A stretch of DNA of 64,000 nt, taken from contig JAPJBO010000946.1 in NCBI GenBank assembly GCA_030068145.1, forward strand, positions 22,725-86,724, read 5' to 3'. The position numbers and the translations under genes are program-made. The first letter of the stretch is position 1. Each line of letters starts with the position of its first letter. The notes beneath the pieces were generated by a model. That model was not told the origin of the DNA, did no database searches, and saw nothing but the letters and a program-made list of their open reading frames with translations. Positions 22,501 to 30,915 of the stretch are shown here, one piece after another. Source of the stretch: Diplonema papillatum. Taxonomy: Eukaryota > Euglenozoa > Diplonemea > Diplonemida > Diplonemidae.

Positions 22501-25500
22501 AACGCACCTCCGAAACCGCATGAAGAAGCACGAAACGTCCGCCGAGCATGTTTCTGTCTCTGACATTATGACAAACCTTCGTTCAGGTGTCAGTAAGATG
22601 CGGGCTCAACTGCGCAAGATTGTCAAAACAATCTTTAAAATCGCACGCCTGGAAATCCCCCACACGGTGCACGTGCACGACTTGCTATCCTTCTTTTCTT
22701 GCTTGCACCAGGACCGCGATTTCTGTGCTTGGCTGAAGCAGGATGTGACGTATACATCGTCAACTGTGGTGAGAGAGCTTCTGGAGTTGATCGGCTTGGT
22801 ATTAGAGAAGCGGCTGTACACCGAGATTAGGGAGTCCCGGTTTTGGTCAGCCACAGCAGATGCAACAACCGACGTGACGGGAAAGCACCAACTTGTGGCC
22901 ACCGTTCGTTACCTCAGGAGAAATGCTGTCCAAGAGCGCTTCATTGGCCTTGAAGTCCTGCACGATCAAACTGCAACCGGCTACGCAACGAAGATAAAGC
23001 AGATGCTGTGTTATCTCCCGAAGGGCTCGTTCGTATCCTGCTCGTTTGATGGGGCTTCGGCGATGTCTGGGAAGTTTCAGGGTGCCGAGAAGAAGGTTCG
23101 CGGTGGGATCAATGCTACTGCGCTCTTCATGTGGTGTTGTGCCCACGTCCTCAACCTCCTTGCCCAGGATGGCATAAAAGCAGTTGCGTTCATGGGAGAC
23201 TTCTTCAGAACCGTCCGCGCCCTTTGGCTGATCTTCTCCGACTCCGACATCAACAAGCTACTTCTGAGCAGCGTATTCGCAGACCCGACATTTGCAGCGA
23301 TGTGTGAGAAGGTGAATCGTGCCCTGGTGGAGCCGTCCGATACACGCTGGCTGGCCTACTGGAGAAGTGTCTCTGTCATCCGTATGCAGTATTCTGCAAT
23401 ACGCGAAGCCCTTAGACGCATCTGGAACGAGCGGAACAGCACCCACGCAGAGCACCTGTACAAAGAGGTGAGTAAGCCGCAATTTTTTGCATGTCTTGCA
23501 CTTGCGTGTGACGTTCTGGAAAAGCTGCATGCAATCTCTCTTGTTTTCCAAGGAACCGCGACCACCATCTCGGATGTTTGCAGAGAAGTGGACTCGCTCG
23601 AAGCAGAATTGAGGGCACTAAGCTCGGAAGAAAGGGCCAAAAAGATCACGAAATACTACACTTGCTGGCGCCGTTCGTTCTTCGAAGCGACCAACGTTGC
23701 CGTTACCCCTGCAGCGTTCAGCACATTCCATCAGACTATCGCCTCCCCATACATTGCTGCACTCCTCAAGTCCACAACGGTCCGGTTTGAATCCAAGGAA
23801 GTTCTTCGGCACTTCGTTGTCTTTGACCGCATTGCGTGGCCAGAGGGCGCGCACCTTACAAACTGGGGGGATGAACACATCCGGGAGCTCTACAGATACT
23901 ACAGCAAGCCCGGCCGGGTCACGTACCGACAATATGAAGTGGACGTGCCAGCAACAGACACGATGCCTCGACCCACATACAGCACCACTCGCTCGGAAAC
24001 GAAGACAGACCACGGCACTCCCCTTTTGCACGGAATGACCGAGGCAGACCTGGTGAGAGACTGGACCCTACTTAAGGAGGTTCTACGCGCCTCAAGATAC
24101 TCCAAAAATGCACACGCGGTGTATCAAGCCTTCGCCCCTGATGGCACTGCGAGTGCCCGCATGCAGCCATTGAGACAACTGGTCGAACTGGCACAGACCA
24201 TTGTCAGTTCCTCTGCAGAAAGTGAACGCCAGTTCAGTACCCTGGCCCGTGTAAAGACCCGACTGCGCAACCGCATGCTGAACACGACACTGCGCGCCCT
24301 CTTTTTCATCGAAGACACCGATGAGAAGGAGATGGACGACGCGACTGCGGAGGAGGTAATCGACCTTTTTACTTCTGGCTTCGCAGCCGAAGCCCTAAGG
24401 GCAGCATGGTTTGCTGGAGAGTCTGAGCCGGTGGAGAAGGTAGCGAAAAAGCGCAAAATTGACTTGACACTACCCTGAAACCTTGCTGCACCTCCTTGTC
24501 CTGTCTTGACTTCTTCTTTTGTTAACTTGTACCCGTCCCTTCCACCAGACCAACCGCACGTATTCTCCGACTCTCTCTTCCTCCTTGCACCACGAACCGC
24601 CGAAGACTCAGAATGGAAGGACAGATGCGGGTGGACGGGCTCTGTACGACGTGAGGGCGAGAAAAATTTTCTCGCTGACAGAAGAAATTTTTTCGCCAGC
24701 ATTTTTGGCCTTGCTGGCGGGCAGAATAACCCCTGGAAAATGGCCAAAAAAAAAAAAATTTCCGGAAAAAAATTGGGATTTTTGAATTTTAAAATTTTGG
24801 AACAAAAACTGCGGTAATTTTTGAGGAAGTTGAGCATTTTTTTATTTTTCTAAATTTTTTTGGGGGTCATCGGCCCCGCGGGAGCGTTTTAAAAAGACAC
24901 AAGGTTTTGACCCTGCATGGTATGTCTAATGTTGAAACCTTGTGGCACGACCGCTTTTTCACCTCGCAAAAACCTGGTCTGCTTCTAAGTTTCGGTCCCG
25001 CTGGTAGCGCTTGCAACGGCGGGCGCGCGCCGAGCCCCGCTTACCGCGGGGCTCCTCCTGCAGCAGTGAGTTGCCCGCCGGGGGGCACGGCGCGACCAGC
25101 CGCGCCCAGTCGACGCCTACACTGACGAAGCCCCCCCGAACCACGAGTACGGGCTCGTGCCCATCACGTGAGGCAACGTCACCCGCCCACGCAGCGGCTG
25201 CAGCCCGATGCAGGGGATCGCCGGGGCCTGGGGACTCCCGCGCCGGCCATCCTGAACCCGTCATCTGCCACGGTACTCTCGCAGTTCGCAGCACGACACC
25301 GTCGACGCCGGACGACGCCGCACCGCCCCAGAATCCTAGAATAAACCTTGCATCTCTTTCACTAAAACAAGAGTAGGCAACAAAAACACACACGTACTGT
25401 CACTTCCGCAGATACGATACGCACACTCATCTACGATACCTTAAATGGACCTTTTACGACAACGGTCACCCCACTCTCTAAGTGAACTTGCACTCTCAAA

Positions 25501-26663
25501 AAAGGTGAGAAGGGAACACCTTTGCCATTTCGCGGCCGGCTTTGAAGTCTTCAAGGGCCCGCTGGTAGCGCTTGCAACGGCGGGCGCGCGCCGAGCCCCG
25601 CTTACCGCGGGGCTCCTCCTGCAGCAGCGAGTTGCCGGCCGGGGGGCACGGCGCGACCAGCCGCGCCCAGTCGACGCCTACACTGACGAAGCCCCCCCGA
25701 ACCACGAGTACGGGCTCGTGCCCATCACGTGAGGCAACGTCACCCGCCCACGCAGCGGCTGCAGCCCGATGCAGGGGATCGCCGGGGCCTGGGGACTCCC
25801 GCGCCGGCCATCCTGAACCCGTCATCTGCCACGGTACTCTCGCAGTTCGCAGCACGACACCGTCGACGCCGGACGACGCCGCACCGCCCCAGAATCCTAG
25901 AATAAACCTTGCATCTCTTTCAACAACAGAAAGCAAGAACACACAGGGAACGAGAGCGCGCTCTAAAACAAGAGTAGGCAACAAAAACACACACGTACTG
26001 TCACTTCCGCAGATACGATACGCACACTCATCTACGATACCTTAAATGGACCTTTTACGACAACGGTCACCCCACTCTCTAAGTGAACTTGCACTCTCAA
26101 AAAAGGTGAGAAGGGAACACCTTTGCCATTTCGCGGCCGGCTTTGAAGTCTTCAAGGGCCCGCTGGTAGCGCTTGTACCGGCGGGCGCGCGCCGAGCCCC
26201 GCTTGCCGCGGGGCGCCTCTTGCGGCAGCAAGTTGCCCACCGGGAGACGCGGCGCGACCAGCCGCGCCCAGTCGACGCCTTCCGCGGCTAGCGTTCTCAC
26301 GGCGGCGTGCGGGCCCGGCGGCGGGTCGTACGGTTCGAGCGACCGCGGCTCCTCCAGTGCGAGCTTCAGCTCCCGCGCGGCGTGCCTCGCCTCGGCTTCG
26401 AGCGCCTTCACTGTGTCGGGGTGCTGCGTCGGCACCCGGACCCGTTCCTCCTTCAGGAACCGCTTGTACTTCTCCGCCGCCCGGTCCCCCGGCTTGACCC
26501 ACGCCGCCGTCTCCTCTTCCGCTAGCGCGTACTGCGACGCCTGCACCGCGTCCGCCCGCGCAGCAGCGATCCCGTAGCCGCCCCACGCGTTACCGCCGCC
26601 GCTGCCGCCGCCCTGCCACCGGCGCCCTGCTGCGTGCGCTAGGCGCAACACGCGGCCGTGCAT
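18852..26663 (-). CDS. Unrecognised host gene, at least two exons, 419 or more codons
   Basis: Exon 1 (26663-26121, 543 bases) and exon 2 (19565-18852, 714 bases) are both multiples of three and join phase 0 (AAAG|GTGTTC to TCAAG|AACCGG). The protein starts MHGRVLRLAHAAGRRW, an Arg/Ala/Gly-rich start like a mitochondrial transit peptide. It continues highly charged with WARLVAP, RGKRGSARARRYKRYQRAL, a likely coiled stretch QVAKLQRVVAAGL, and DYTRELRRLGLDAE. I do not recognise the family; an organellar RNA- or ribosome-associated protein is only a guess from the basic composition. If the exon 2 donor (GAG|GTATCG) is not used, the frame ends 14 codons later at 18810. Both exons have partial duplicates in the intron, and a hAT element sits in the intron. 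Confidence 0.5.
19801..19975 (-). pseudogene. Partial duplicate of exon 2 start
   Basis: Reads AKLQRMVAAGLATGEDYTREL and LGLDAERHALPFKPRACNRR, matching the first 57 codons of exon 2 with a few changes and an in-frame loss of the RGADTIRG segment. It carries the same CCGGCAG|GTGGCG border. It is upstream of exon 2 in the gene's direction, so it lies in the intron. The intact frame suggests recent copying or possible alternative exon use. Confidence 0.7.
20155..20625 (+). pseudogene. Decayed coding remnant, acidic protein
   Basis: One frame reads DVDEQDNEPEVVDEEDSVDSD. After about 20240 a neighbouring frame continues SKDAEVDEEKRLQHDETERQ, then KKYVDVSALGETIRAAGKG and FTQIADSLSHFPFRE, to a stop near 20623. 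The frame change at about 20240 suggests a pseudogene. I do not recognise the family; a transposon-encoded protein is likely from the setting. Confidence 0.35.
20626..21312. other. Possible continuation of the decayed remnant
   Basis: Short open stretches in all three plus frames but no recognised motif. Near 21030 one frame reads CPTCTCFLPNQEPFSSEE. No function is supported. Confidence 0.25.
21313..21432. repeat. Three copies of a GC hairpin
   Basis: The palindrome CCCCCGTCGGGGG occurs at about 21313, 21373 and 21417, spaced by C-rich sequence, immediately left of the hAT element. Each can form a 5-bp G:C stem. Confidence 0.7.
21621..21704. repeat. Direct repeat inside the hAT 5' region
   Basis: GGCGAGGCCRGAGGCCGAGG followed by CTGGGTGATGC occurs at about 21623 and again about 49 bases later. 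It lies between the left TIR and the transposase start and could be a transposase-binding array. Confidence 0.6.
21845..24478 (+). CDS. hAT transposase, 877 aa
   Basis: The start is set at MSLASFGFRAAAARG because a related remnant at 41487 begins MSLAAFGFSGAAT; an upstream in-frame Met at 21776 would add 23 residues. A BED-type zinc finger reads CKVCSQKF...HLRNRMKKH. The RNase H-like core shows WSATADATTDV (first Asp), VSCSFDGASAMSG (second Asp) and WCCAHVLNLL (C-x2-H). The C-terminal dimerisation motif reads SSSAESERQFSTLARVKTR. The enzyme should cut and paste DNA ending in its TIR. The frame is intact and may be active. One oddity is a strongly hydrophobic stretch SVLALVAVVVVILSGSAVAF in the N-terminal half, unusual for a nuclear enzyme. 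Confidence 0.9.
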   Translation: MSLASFGFRAAAARGPSDETIQFDYANWRGPKLEKQASLRRINQGTGSNRLKNAELLAKVKAYDAAQKKIAAENALTARTSAEDLPAQAEVAIPTPPAAVEPPAFEGYEVVAEYESDPDDDSLVGLSVLALVAVVVVILSGSAVAFEPIVVDDEPAPESEENTKFRTFGSGKILRSTVDRWLAEYPWLDVSDAGAQCKVCSQKFPRTRAVLINMPYADQTHLRNRMKKHETSAEHVSVSDIMTNLRSGVSKMRAQLRKIVKTIFKIARLEIPHTVHVHDLLSFFSCLHQDRDFCAWLKQDVTYTSSTVVRELLELIGLVLEKRLYTEIRESRFWSATADATTDVTGKHQLVATVRYLRRNAVQERFIGLEVLHDQTATGYATKIKQMLCYLPKGSFVSCSFDGASAMSGKFQGAEKKVRGGINATALFMWCCAHVLNLLAQDGIKAVAFMGDFFRTVRALWLIFSDSDINKLLLSSVFADPTFAAMCEKVNRALVEPSDTRWLAYWRSVSVIRMQYSAIREALRRIWNERNSTHAEHLYKEVSKPQFFACLALACDVLEKLHAISLVFQGTATTISDVCREVDSLEAELRALSSEERAKKITKYYTCWRRSFFEATNVAVTPAAFSTFHQTIASPYIAALLKSTTVRFESKEVLRHFVVFDRIAWPEGAHLTNWGDEHIRELYRYYSKPGRVTYRQYEVDVPATDTMPRPTYSTTRSETKTDHGTPLLHGMTEADLVRDWTLLKEVLRASRYSKNAHAVYQAFAPDGTASARMQPLRQLVELAQTIVSSSAESERQFSTLARVKTRLRNRMLNTTLRALFFIEDTDEKEMDDATAEEVIDLFTSGFAAEALRAAWFAGESEPVEKVAKKRKIDLTLP
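24479..24919. other. hAT 3' region and right TIR
   Basis: Non-coding. It has an A-rich stretch and the block with CATCGGCCCCGCGGGAGCG just inside the right TIR; this block is also in the two 212-bp MITEs. Nothing else is seen. Confidence 0.6.
25009..25440. repeat. Diverged copy of exon 1 end plus flank (copy 1)
   Basis: Matches 25561-26041 closely but lacks about 45 bases near 25362. It holds the exon-1-like segment reading WARLVAPCPPAGN and RGKRGSARARRCKRYQR on the minus strand, and has lost the donor end. Confidence 0.8.
25441..26041. repeat. 601-bp tandem duplicate carrying a partial exon 1
   Basis: The next repeat starts at 26042 with the same TTAAATGGACC, a period of 601. The minus strand at 25677-25520 reads GVDWARLVAPCPPAGN to FKAGREMAK, and unlike the parent it has an acceptor-like TGTAG just before GCGTCGAC, plus the parent's AAAG|GTG donor. 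It could be spliced as an extra exon, but its 158-base length would shift the frame. Confidence 0.85.
26121..26663 (-). CDS. Unknown gene exon 1
   Basis: Encodes 181 residues from the ATG at 26663: an N-terminal Gly/Arg region, EEETAAWVKPGDRAAEKYKR, a helical charged middle (ALEAEARHAARELKLALEEP), and a basic end with RYQRALEDFKAGREMAK. GC content is much higher than in the surrounding intron, and the minus frame is the only one with sensible composition. The last about 160 bases are duplicated twice downstream (25009-25125 and 25520-25677). Confidence 0.55.
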
Positions 26664-27456
26664 GTTTCCGTCTGTTTATCCAGCGGGTGATTCCTCTGCC
26701 ATTCTGGATTGGTCGGGGGAAGCAACGCGTTGGATTTGTTGGCTCGCGAGGGGCGCGCTAGGGCAAACTGAGTGTACCGGAAGTATCAGCACGAAACATC
26801 AGCATACTGGGACTGAGGCGAAGTACGTATACAACTTTGATCGCCAGCGAAAAGGCGAAAAGGGGGGGAGCTTCCGTCGATCATTCTCCAACCAACTACT
26901 GGATTGTGCTGTCATCATGTGCCAATCTTGATCAACCAACGTGGCCTAACGGCTAGTGAACGTGTAAAGCGGAAAGCTGGCCTGTGCAGCGCAAATCTCC
27001 CACTCGATGGCCACGAACTATGGCAGCCATCAGCGCGGCGTCTTGGCCACCGAACTGTACATCACACGAGTGTGTAAAAAACACTCTTCTTGGCCACCGA
27101 ACTGTCATCACACAAGTCTTAGTGCGGAACATGCGGTAACTCCAGACTAGCCGACCAGCAGAACAAGCCCCGGTGAGTGTGCGCTGCGCCTGGTGGAATT
27201 CGCTTGACGAATCGCAAGCCGGCCCAATAATGCAGAAGCTGAGCAAGGTTTGTTGTTGCGGGTTGAGCTGGAAAAGGAACGTTTTGGGCTTGCAGAACTG
27301 AAGGCGGAGAAGATAGCAAACAAGGAACTCAGCGGGGGAGGCAAGGTGACTCTTTTGTTCACAGCTTTCTTTTACATTCTTCTCGACCTCACGCTTTTCT
27401 TTTTTTCCGAACCCCCCACGCACGTTATGTACGTAAATAACAATTCATAGAGGTAC
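26664..27456. other. Upstream of the unknown gene
   Basis: Should contain the promoter of the minus-strand gene starting at 26663. A direct repeat CTTGGCCACCGAACTGT followed by CATCACAC occurs at 27043 and 27090. No other gene is supported. Confidence 0.4.
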
Positions 27457-28785
27457 GCCTGTATGGGCGGATTCTTCAAGAAAATGACAAGAATACGGGC
27501 AAAATATGGGCTCATACAGGCAAAATACGGGCCAAAAAAACAAGAAAGATACGGGCAAAATACGGGCGAAATGCGGGCTGATGGGCAAAATAAGGGCTCG
27601 ACGTATTTTTTCTGAATATTTTTCTGTGTGTGGAAAACGTCCACAGATGACACTCCTGAGATGGGCTGGCCGTCTTGGGCACGAAGCAATCAGAACGAGA
27701 AGCAAGCTGCACCAATAGTTTCTCCTCATCTTGGCTGTTTCATGGCAAACGACTCGACAAAAACGCGTAGCCGTACTCAACATTTGGTTGTCTTCCAGAG
27801 ACAAGACTGAACATGCGTTGAAACGCCCTCCCGGTGCAGTGCTAGCTTCCGCCGCTTCTTTCGTAGTCAGCGCGTTGCTTCAACGAGATGATCGTTGAAG
27901 CAACACGCGGGTCGTAGTTGGAGTATCGCACCACTCGTCCAAAGTAGTGGTTCACTGCTGTGGGCAGGCTTTCGCTGATGCTGTGCATGCCTCTGCATCC
28001 CCGTTGACAATCTGGCCGTGGCCTTCATCGTTTCCAGCCAATACGTCCACCGATGAGTGCAGTTGATGCTCCCCTGGATGGAACCGCAGTCGAGTTGGCT
28101 TGCATCTATTCGTAACGCACGCTCTTTGTTTCGAAAATTGTCTAAAGACGACTGGGCCTGTGGACATGGTCAACAGGATCGTCAATGTGTCACCACTTCA
28201 GATCTCTGCATCCGGGTTGCGGAATGTTCGCGCATTCCCTTTCGGCAATCCTGCAGCTTTGAGACGAGCAATTACACCTTGCCTTTGGACCGACTGACCC
28301 ATGTCTAAATGCTGTTGACACGGAATTCTCCACTTCGGCCTTCAATGTTCTCCATTGAATATTCGCTACTACAACCAAGATCTGCACCCATCCACGCTCC
28401 ATTGAGGCTCACGCCAACGACTTCGCGGCGTGGACCACGCACTCCTGGCTTTGTGATACCAGTACGTGGCCAACTGAACGCCTTCAAAACCCAAGTAATC
28501 ACCCCGAACCAGATTTGAGTTGTCCTCCGTTGGCTGCAGTATACGGGTGACAAACTTTCGTGCAAATTATGCACGTATTACACCTCTTTGACACTTAGCG
28601 CCCAAAATAGCACCTGTCAACAGCCTACGGAGCCGGAAGAAATACTCCAAACAGCTGGCTTCTTCGGGGAATAAATGAATAAAAATAATAATAAATACTA
28701 TTTGTTGATTATTTTGAATTTATGAGCCCGTATTTAGCCCGTGTGTTCCTGTGCCTGTATATTCAGATATTGCCTGAATAGGCGT
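27457..28785. mobile_element. Possible decayed transposon with ATACGGGC-rich ends
   Basis: The left part (27475-27600) has repeats of ATACGGGCAAAAT and TATGGGCTCAT. The right part (28720-28785) has the complement (TATGAGCCCGTATTTAGCCC) and a loosely inverted end. The pairing is partial, so element limits are approximate. Confidence 0.35.
28288..28570 (-). pseudogene. Possible DDE transposase fragment, also found at 52379
   Basis: The minus strand reads GVRGPRREVVGVSLNGAWM then ADLGCSSEYSMENIEGRSGE, a layout resembling the first-Asp region of several DDE transposases where D-G-x-W is followed by Ser and Gly. A second copy at 52379-52547 (VVGVSLDGAWM) keeps the Asp that is Asn here. Short, and assigned with low confidence. 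Confidence 0.3.
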
Positions 28786-28861
28786 GATGATAAATGGTAA
28801 ACAATAGGCAGATTTCTTCTTTAGCCCTAAGGTATTTTCGACTTAGCTACGGATACAAGAG

Positions 28862-28952
28862 AAAACAACTAGGGATATAAGAGAACTATTAGGGATATAA
28901 GAGAAAACATTAGGGATATAAGAGAAAACATTAGGGACAAGAGAAAACATAA
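28862..28952. repeat. About four tandem copies of a 20-bp AT-rich unit
   Basis: AGGGATATAAGAGAAAACAT recurs with slight changes from 28870 to 28945. Inverted forms of the same word (CTTATATCCCT) lie at 30953-31010. Confidence 0.75.
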
Positions 28953-30162
28953 AAGAACGTTTTGTCTTACCGTTCCGCCCACATGTTCGTGTTTTTTTTT
29001 TTTTTTGTTTTGCCCATTTTCTAAAACTGCAGGCGGCTGCGAATGGAAAGAAGACACCCCGTACCCCTGGTATCGTCAAGTAGCGGAGTTTCGGCTATGA
29101 AGGAATAGCACAACGGCAATGGGTTTCAAGGAGGATCAGACCCTGCCCACAGGACCACGCATAAGCATTGAGTTCTTTTAAGTACATGAACCACATGGAT
29201 TAGCATGCACTATCTCAGAGGGGCTGATTGCAACTATGTGCATAAGCACATAGTTGCAATCAGCCCCTCTGAGGCCCTAGTTGGTTCTGGGGACCTTATG
29301 CTGCAGTGACAGATGTGTCCAACGTCGTTTCTGCACTAGGAAGTACCAGGAGTGCTACTGGCGACACTGCAACATATTTGCATCCACCGCCAGTGTGCCT
29401 GCCGAAAGATGCAAGTCCGCCGAATTCGTCCTGTTACCACCGCAGGCAAATGCCCCAGCCCCACACACGTTTGACACGGCGGATGACATGACAGATGCCG
29501 TGTTCGAAAGCCGTTTCCGACAGCAAGCATTTCTTCCGACGAAGGAAAGGAAGCGAAGGACAATAAACGCTAGAAAGAGACGAATGTGCTTGAGTCGACG
29601 CAGCCAAAAAAGATGGGTACGTATGAGTGCAATGCTTATGTGAAGGACTACTGCGCGTGTCGCACGTCGTCGACCACAACTGGACCCGCGTGAGACGGGG
29701 TGCGGCAGGATGCAAACTGAGGTTGTGTCTCGCCAGATTTGATCCCATGTGGCGGCAAACTCACAGACTACAACGAAGGCTCTGGTCTCCCTTCTTCGCA
29801 CCCAGTGAGGATCACAAAGAAGATTAGCAATAGGTCTTCGACTGGTTAGGTCTTGACGCAGGAACGGCTTTCTCGAACCTCCGCTCATACACAGCCCATG
29901 TGCGAGAGCATGACGAAGGCAGTGTTATTGGTGTAAAGGAAACTGATGGCGTATTCGAGTTTGTTTTTGTCTCATTCACGGCTCAGGTGTGCATGCTGCA
30001 AAAAAGTACCTCTCGTGTCGATGGAACACACCGGGCATCTTGTTCACCGCAATGGCAATCCCGTGGCGTACAGCTTTTGACCCAAACTTTCGACCCAAAC
30101 TCCAGCCCAAATTGTAATCAGTTTAACTCAGGACTTCTTTTCTCTTTATCCCTAAAAGAGTT
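28953..30162. other. Mostly unrecognised, one hairpin and a decayed frame
   Basis: Apart from the hairpin at 29214-29273, the plus frame 29380-29600 reads PAERCKSAEFVLLPPQANAP and ADDMTDAVFESRFRQQAF. It looks like a short coding remnant without a recognised family. No gene is supported. Confidence 0.3.
29214..29273. repeat. Perfect 28-bp hairpin with ATAA loop
   Basis: CTCAGAGGGGCTGATTGC... runs to 29241, then ATAA, then the exact complement to 29273. There is no poly-T after it and no coding context. It may be an end-to-end join of two TIRs or a small-RNA hairpin. Confidence 0.9.
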
Positions 30163-30915
30163 TTTTTTGCATCGGTCACAAAATTTCTTCACTCCATTAT
30201 GTCACGCAAACGCTCATTATGTCACGGCTCCAAAAATATGGGACAGCACAAAAAAATGAGGATGTGTGATGCACATAAATGACACAAAAGTGAATAAAAA
30301 TGGTCGCCAACCAAGTAAATGACTGATGCACAACCGAAGGTGAGTCGGAACACACGAGGAATGCTGTGCTGATGACGAAAGAGAAGGAGAAAGAGCGGTT
30401 CTGAGAGCTACTTGTTAGAGCGCTTTGGTGCTGCCTTTGCTGCCATCTTTGGCGCTGCCATCAGTGCTGACGAAACGCCAATGGTGATATTTGCACGTTC
30501 ACACATGTACGAGAACGAATTGTTGCAGGAATTCACAGCAGACGGGGGTTTCCTGAAGGGAACTGCACCAAACGGGGCAAGGAATTCTCTGCAGAAGGCA
30601 AAGCCTGAGGGACCTCAGGCACAGAGGTTCATCTCTCGACTCTGAGGCACTCCAGCCAGCTCTGTTTCTGCGCTGTGCTGGCGTCTAGGACTCCGGATGA
30701 GCTCGAAGTCGACTCGAACTGCTCAAAAATTCTGCGCGCTCCCTTATCGGCATAGTGGTCTGTCACCTTAGATGCTCGTGGTGTCAGGTTTTTTGTAACA
30801 GACGATTCGGGGCAAAAAGGTTTTCTCACGGCTTTTTGTGCATGAGGCCATATTTCAGCGCGTAAAAAATGGCTGGGGAGTGACTCAATTTTGTGACCGA
30901 TGCAAAAAAATTATG
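30163..30915. mobile_element. TIR element, about 750 bp
   Basis: TTTTTTTTGCATCGGTCAC at 30163 is matched by GTGACCGATGCAAAAAAA near 30897-30915. The inside carries a minus- and plus-strand remnant (30412-30645, reading FGAAFAAIFGAAISADE) with no recognised family. A GGGATATAAG word array lies just outside to the right. Confidence 0.5.

Larger units (their letters stand above)
21439..24919 (+). mobile_element. hAT-superfamily DNA transposon, 3.48 kb
   Basis: The left end CATGCAGGGTCAAAACCTTG and the right end are perfect inverted complements over about 30 bases, continuing into GTGTCTTTTT. Direct repeats GTAT flank both ends (21435-21438 and 24920-24923). The right 190 bases match almost the whole of the 212-bp MITEs at 62251 and 62908. 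One long open transposase frame lies inside. It sits in the intron of the unknown gene, transcribed opposite to it. Confidence 0.85.

Noticed and set aside
25520..25677. Alternative, functional copy of exon 1
   Set aside because: It has splice-like borders, but its 158-base length does not keep the phase of the gene model.
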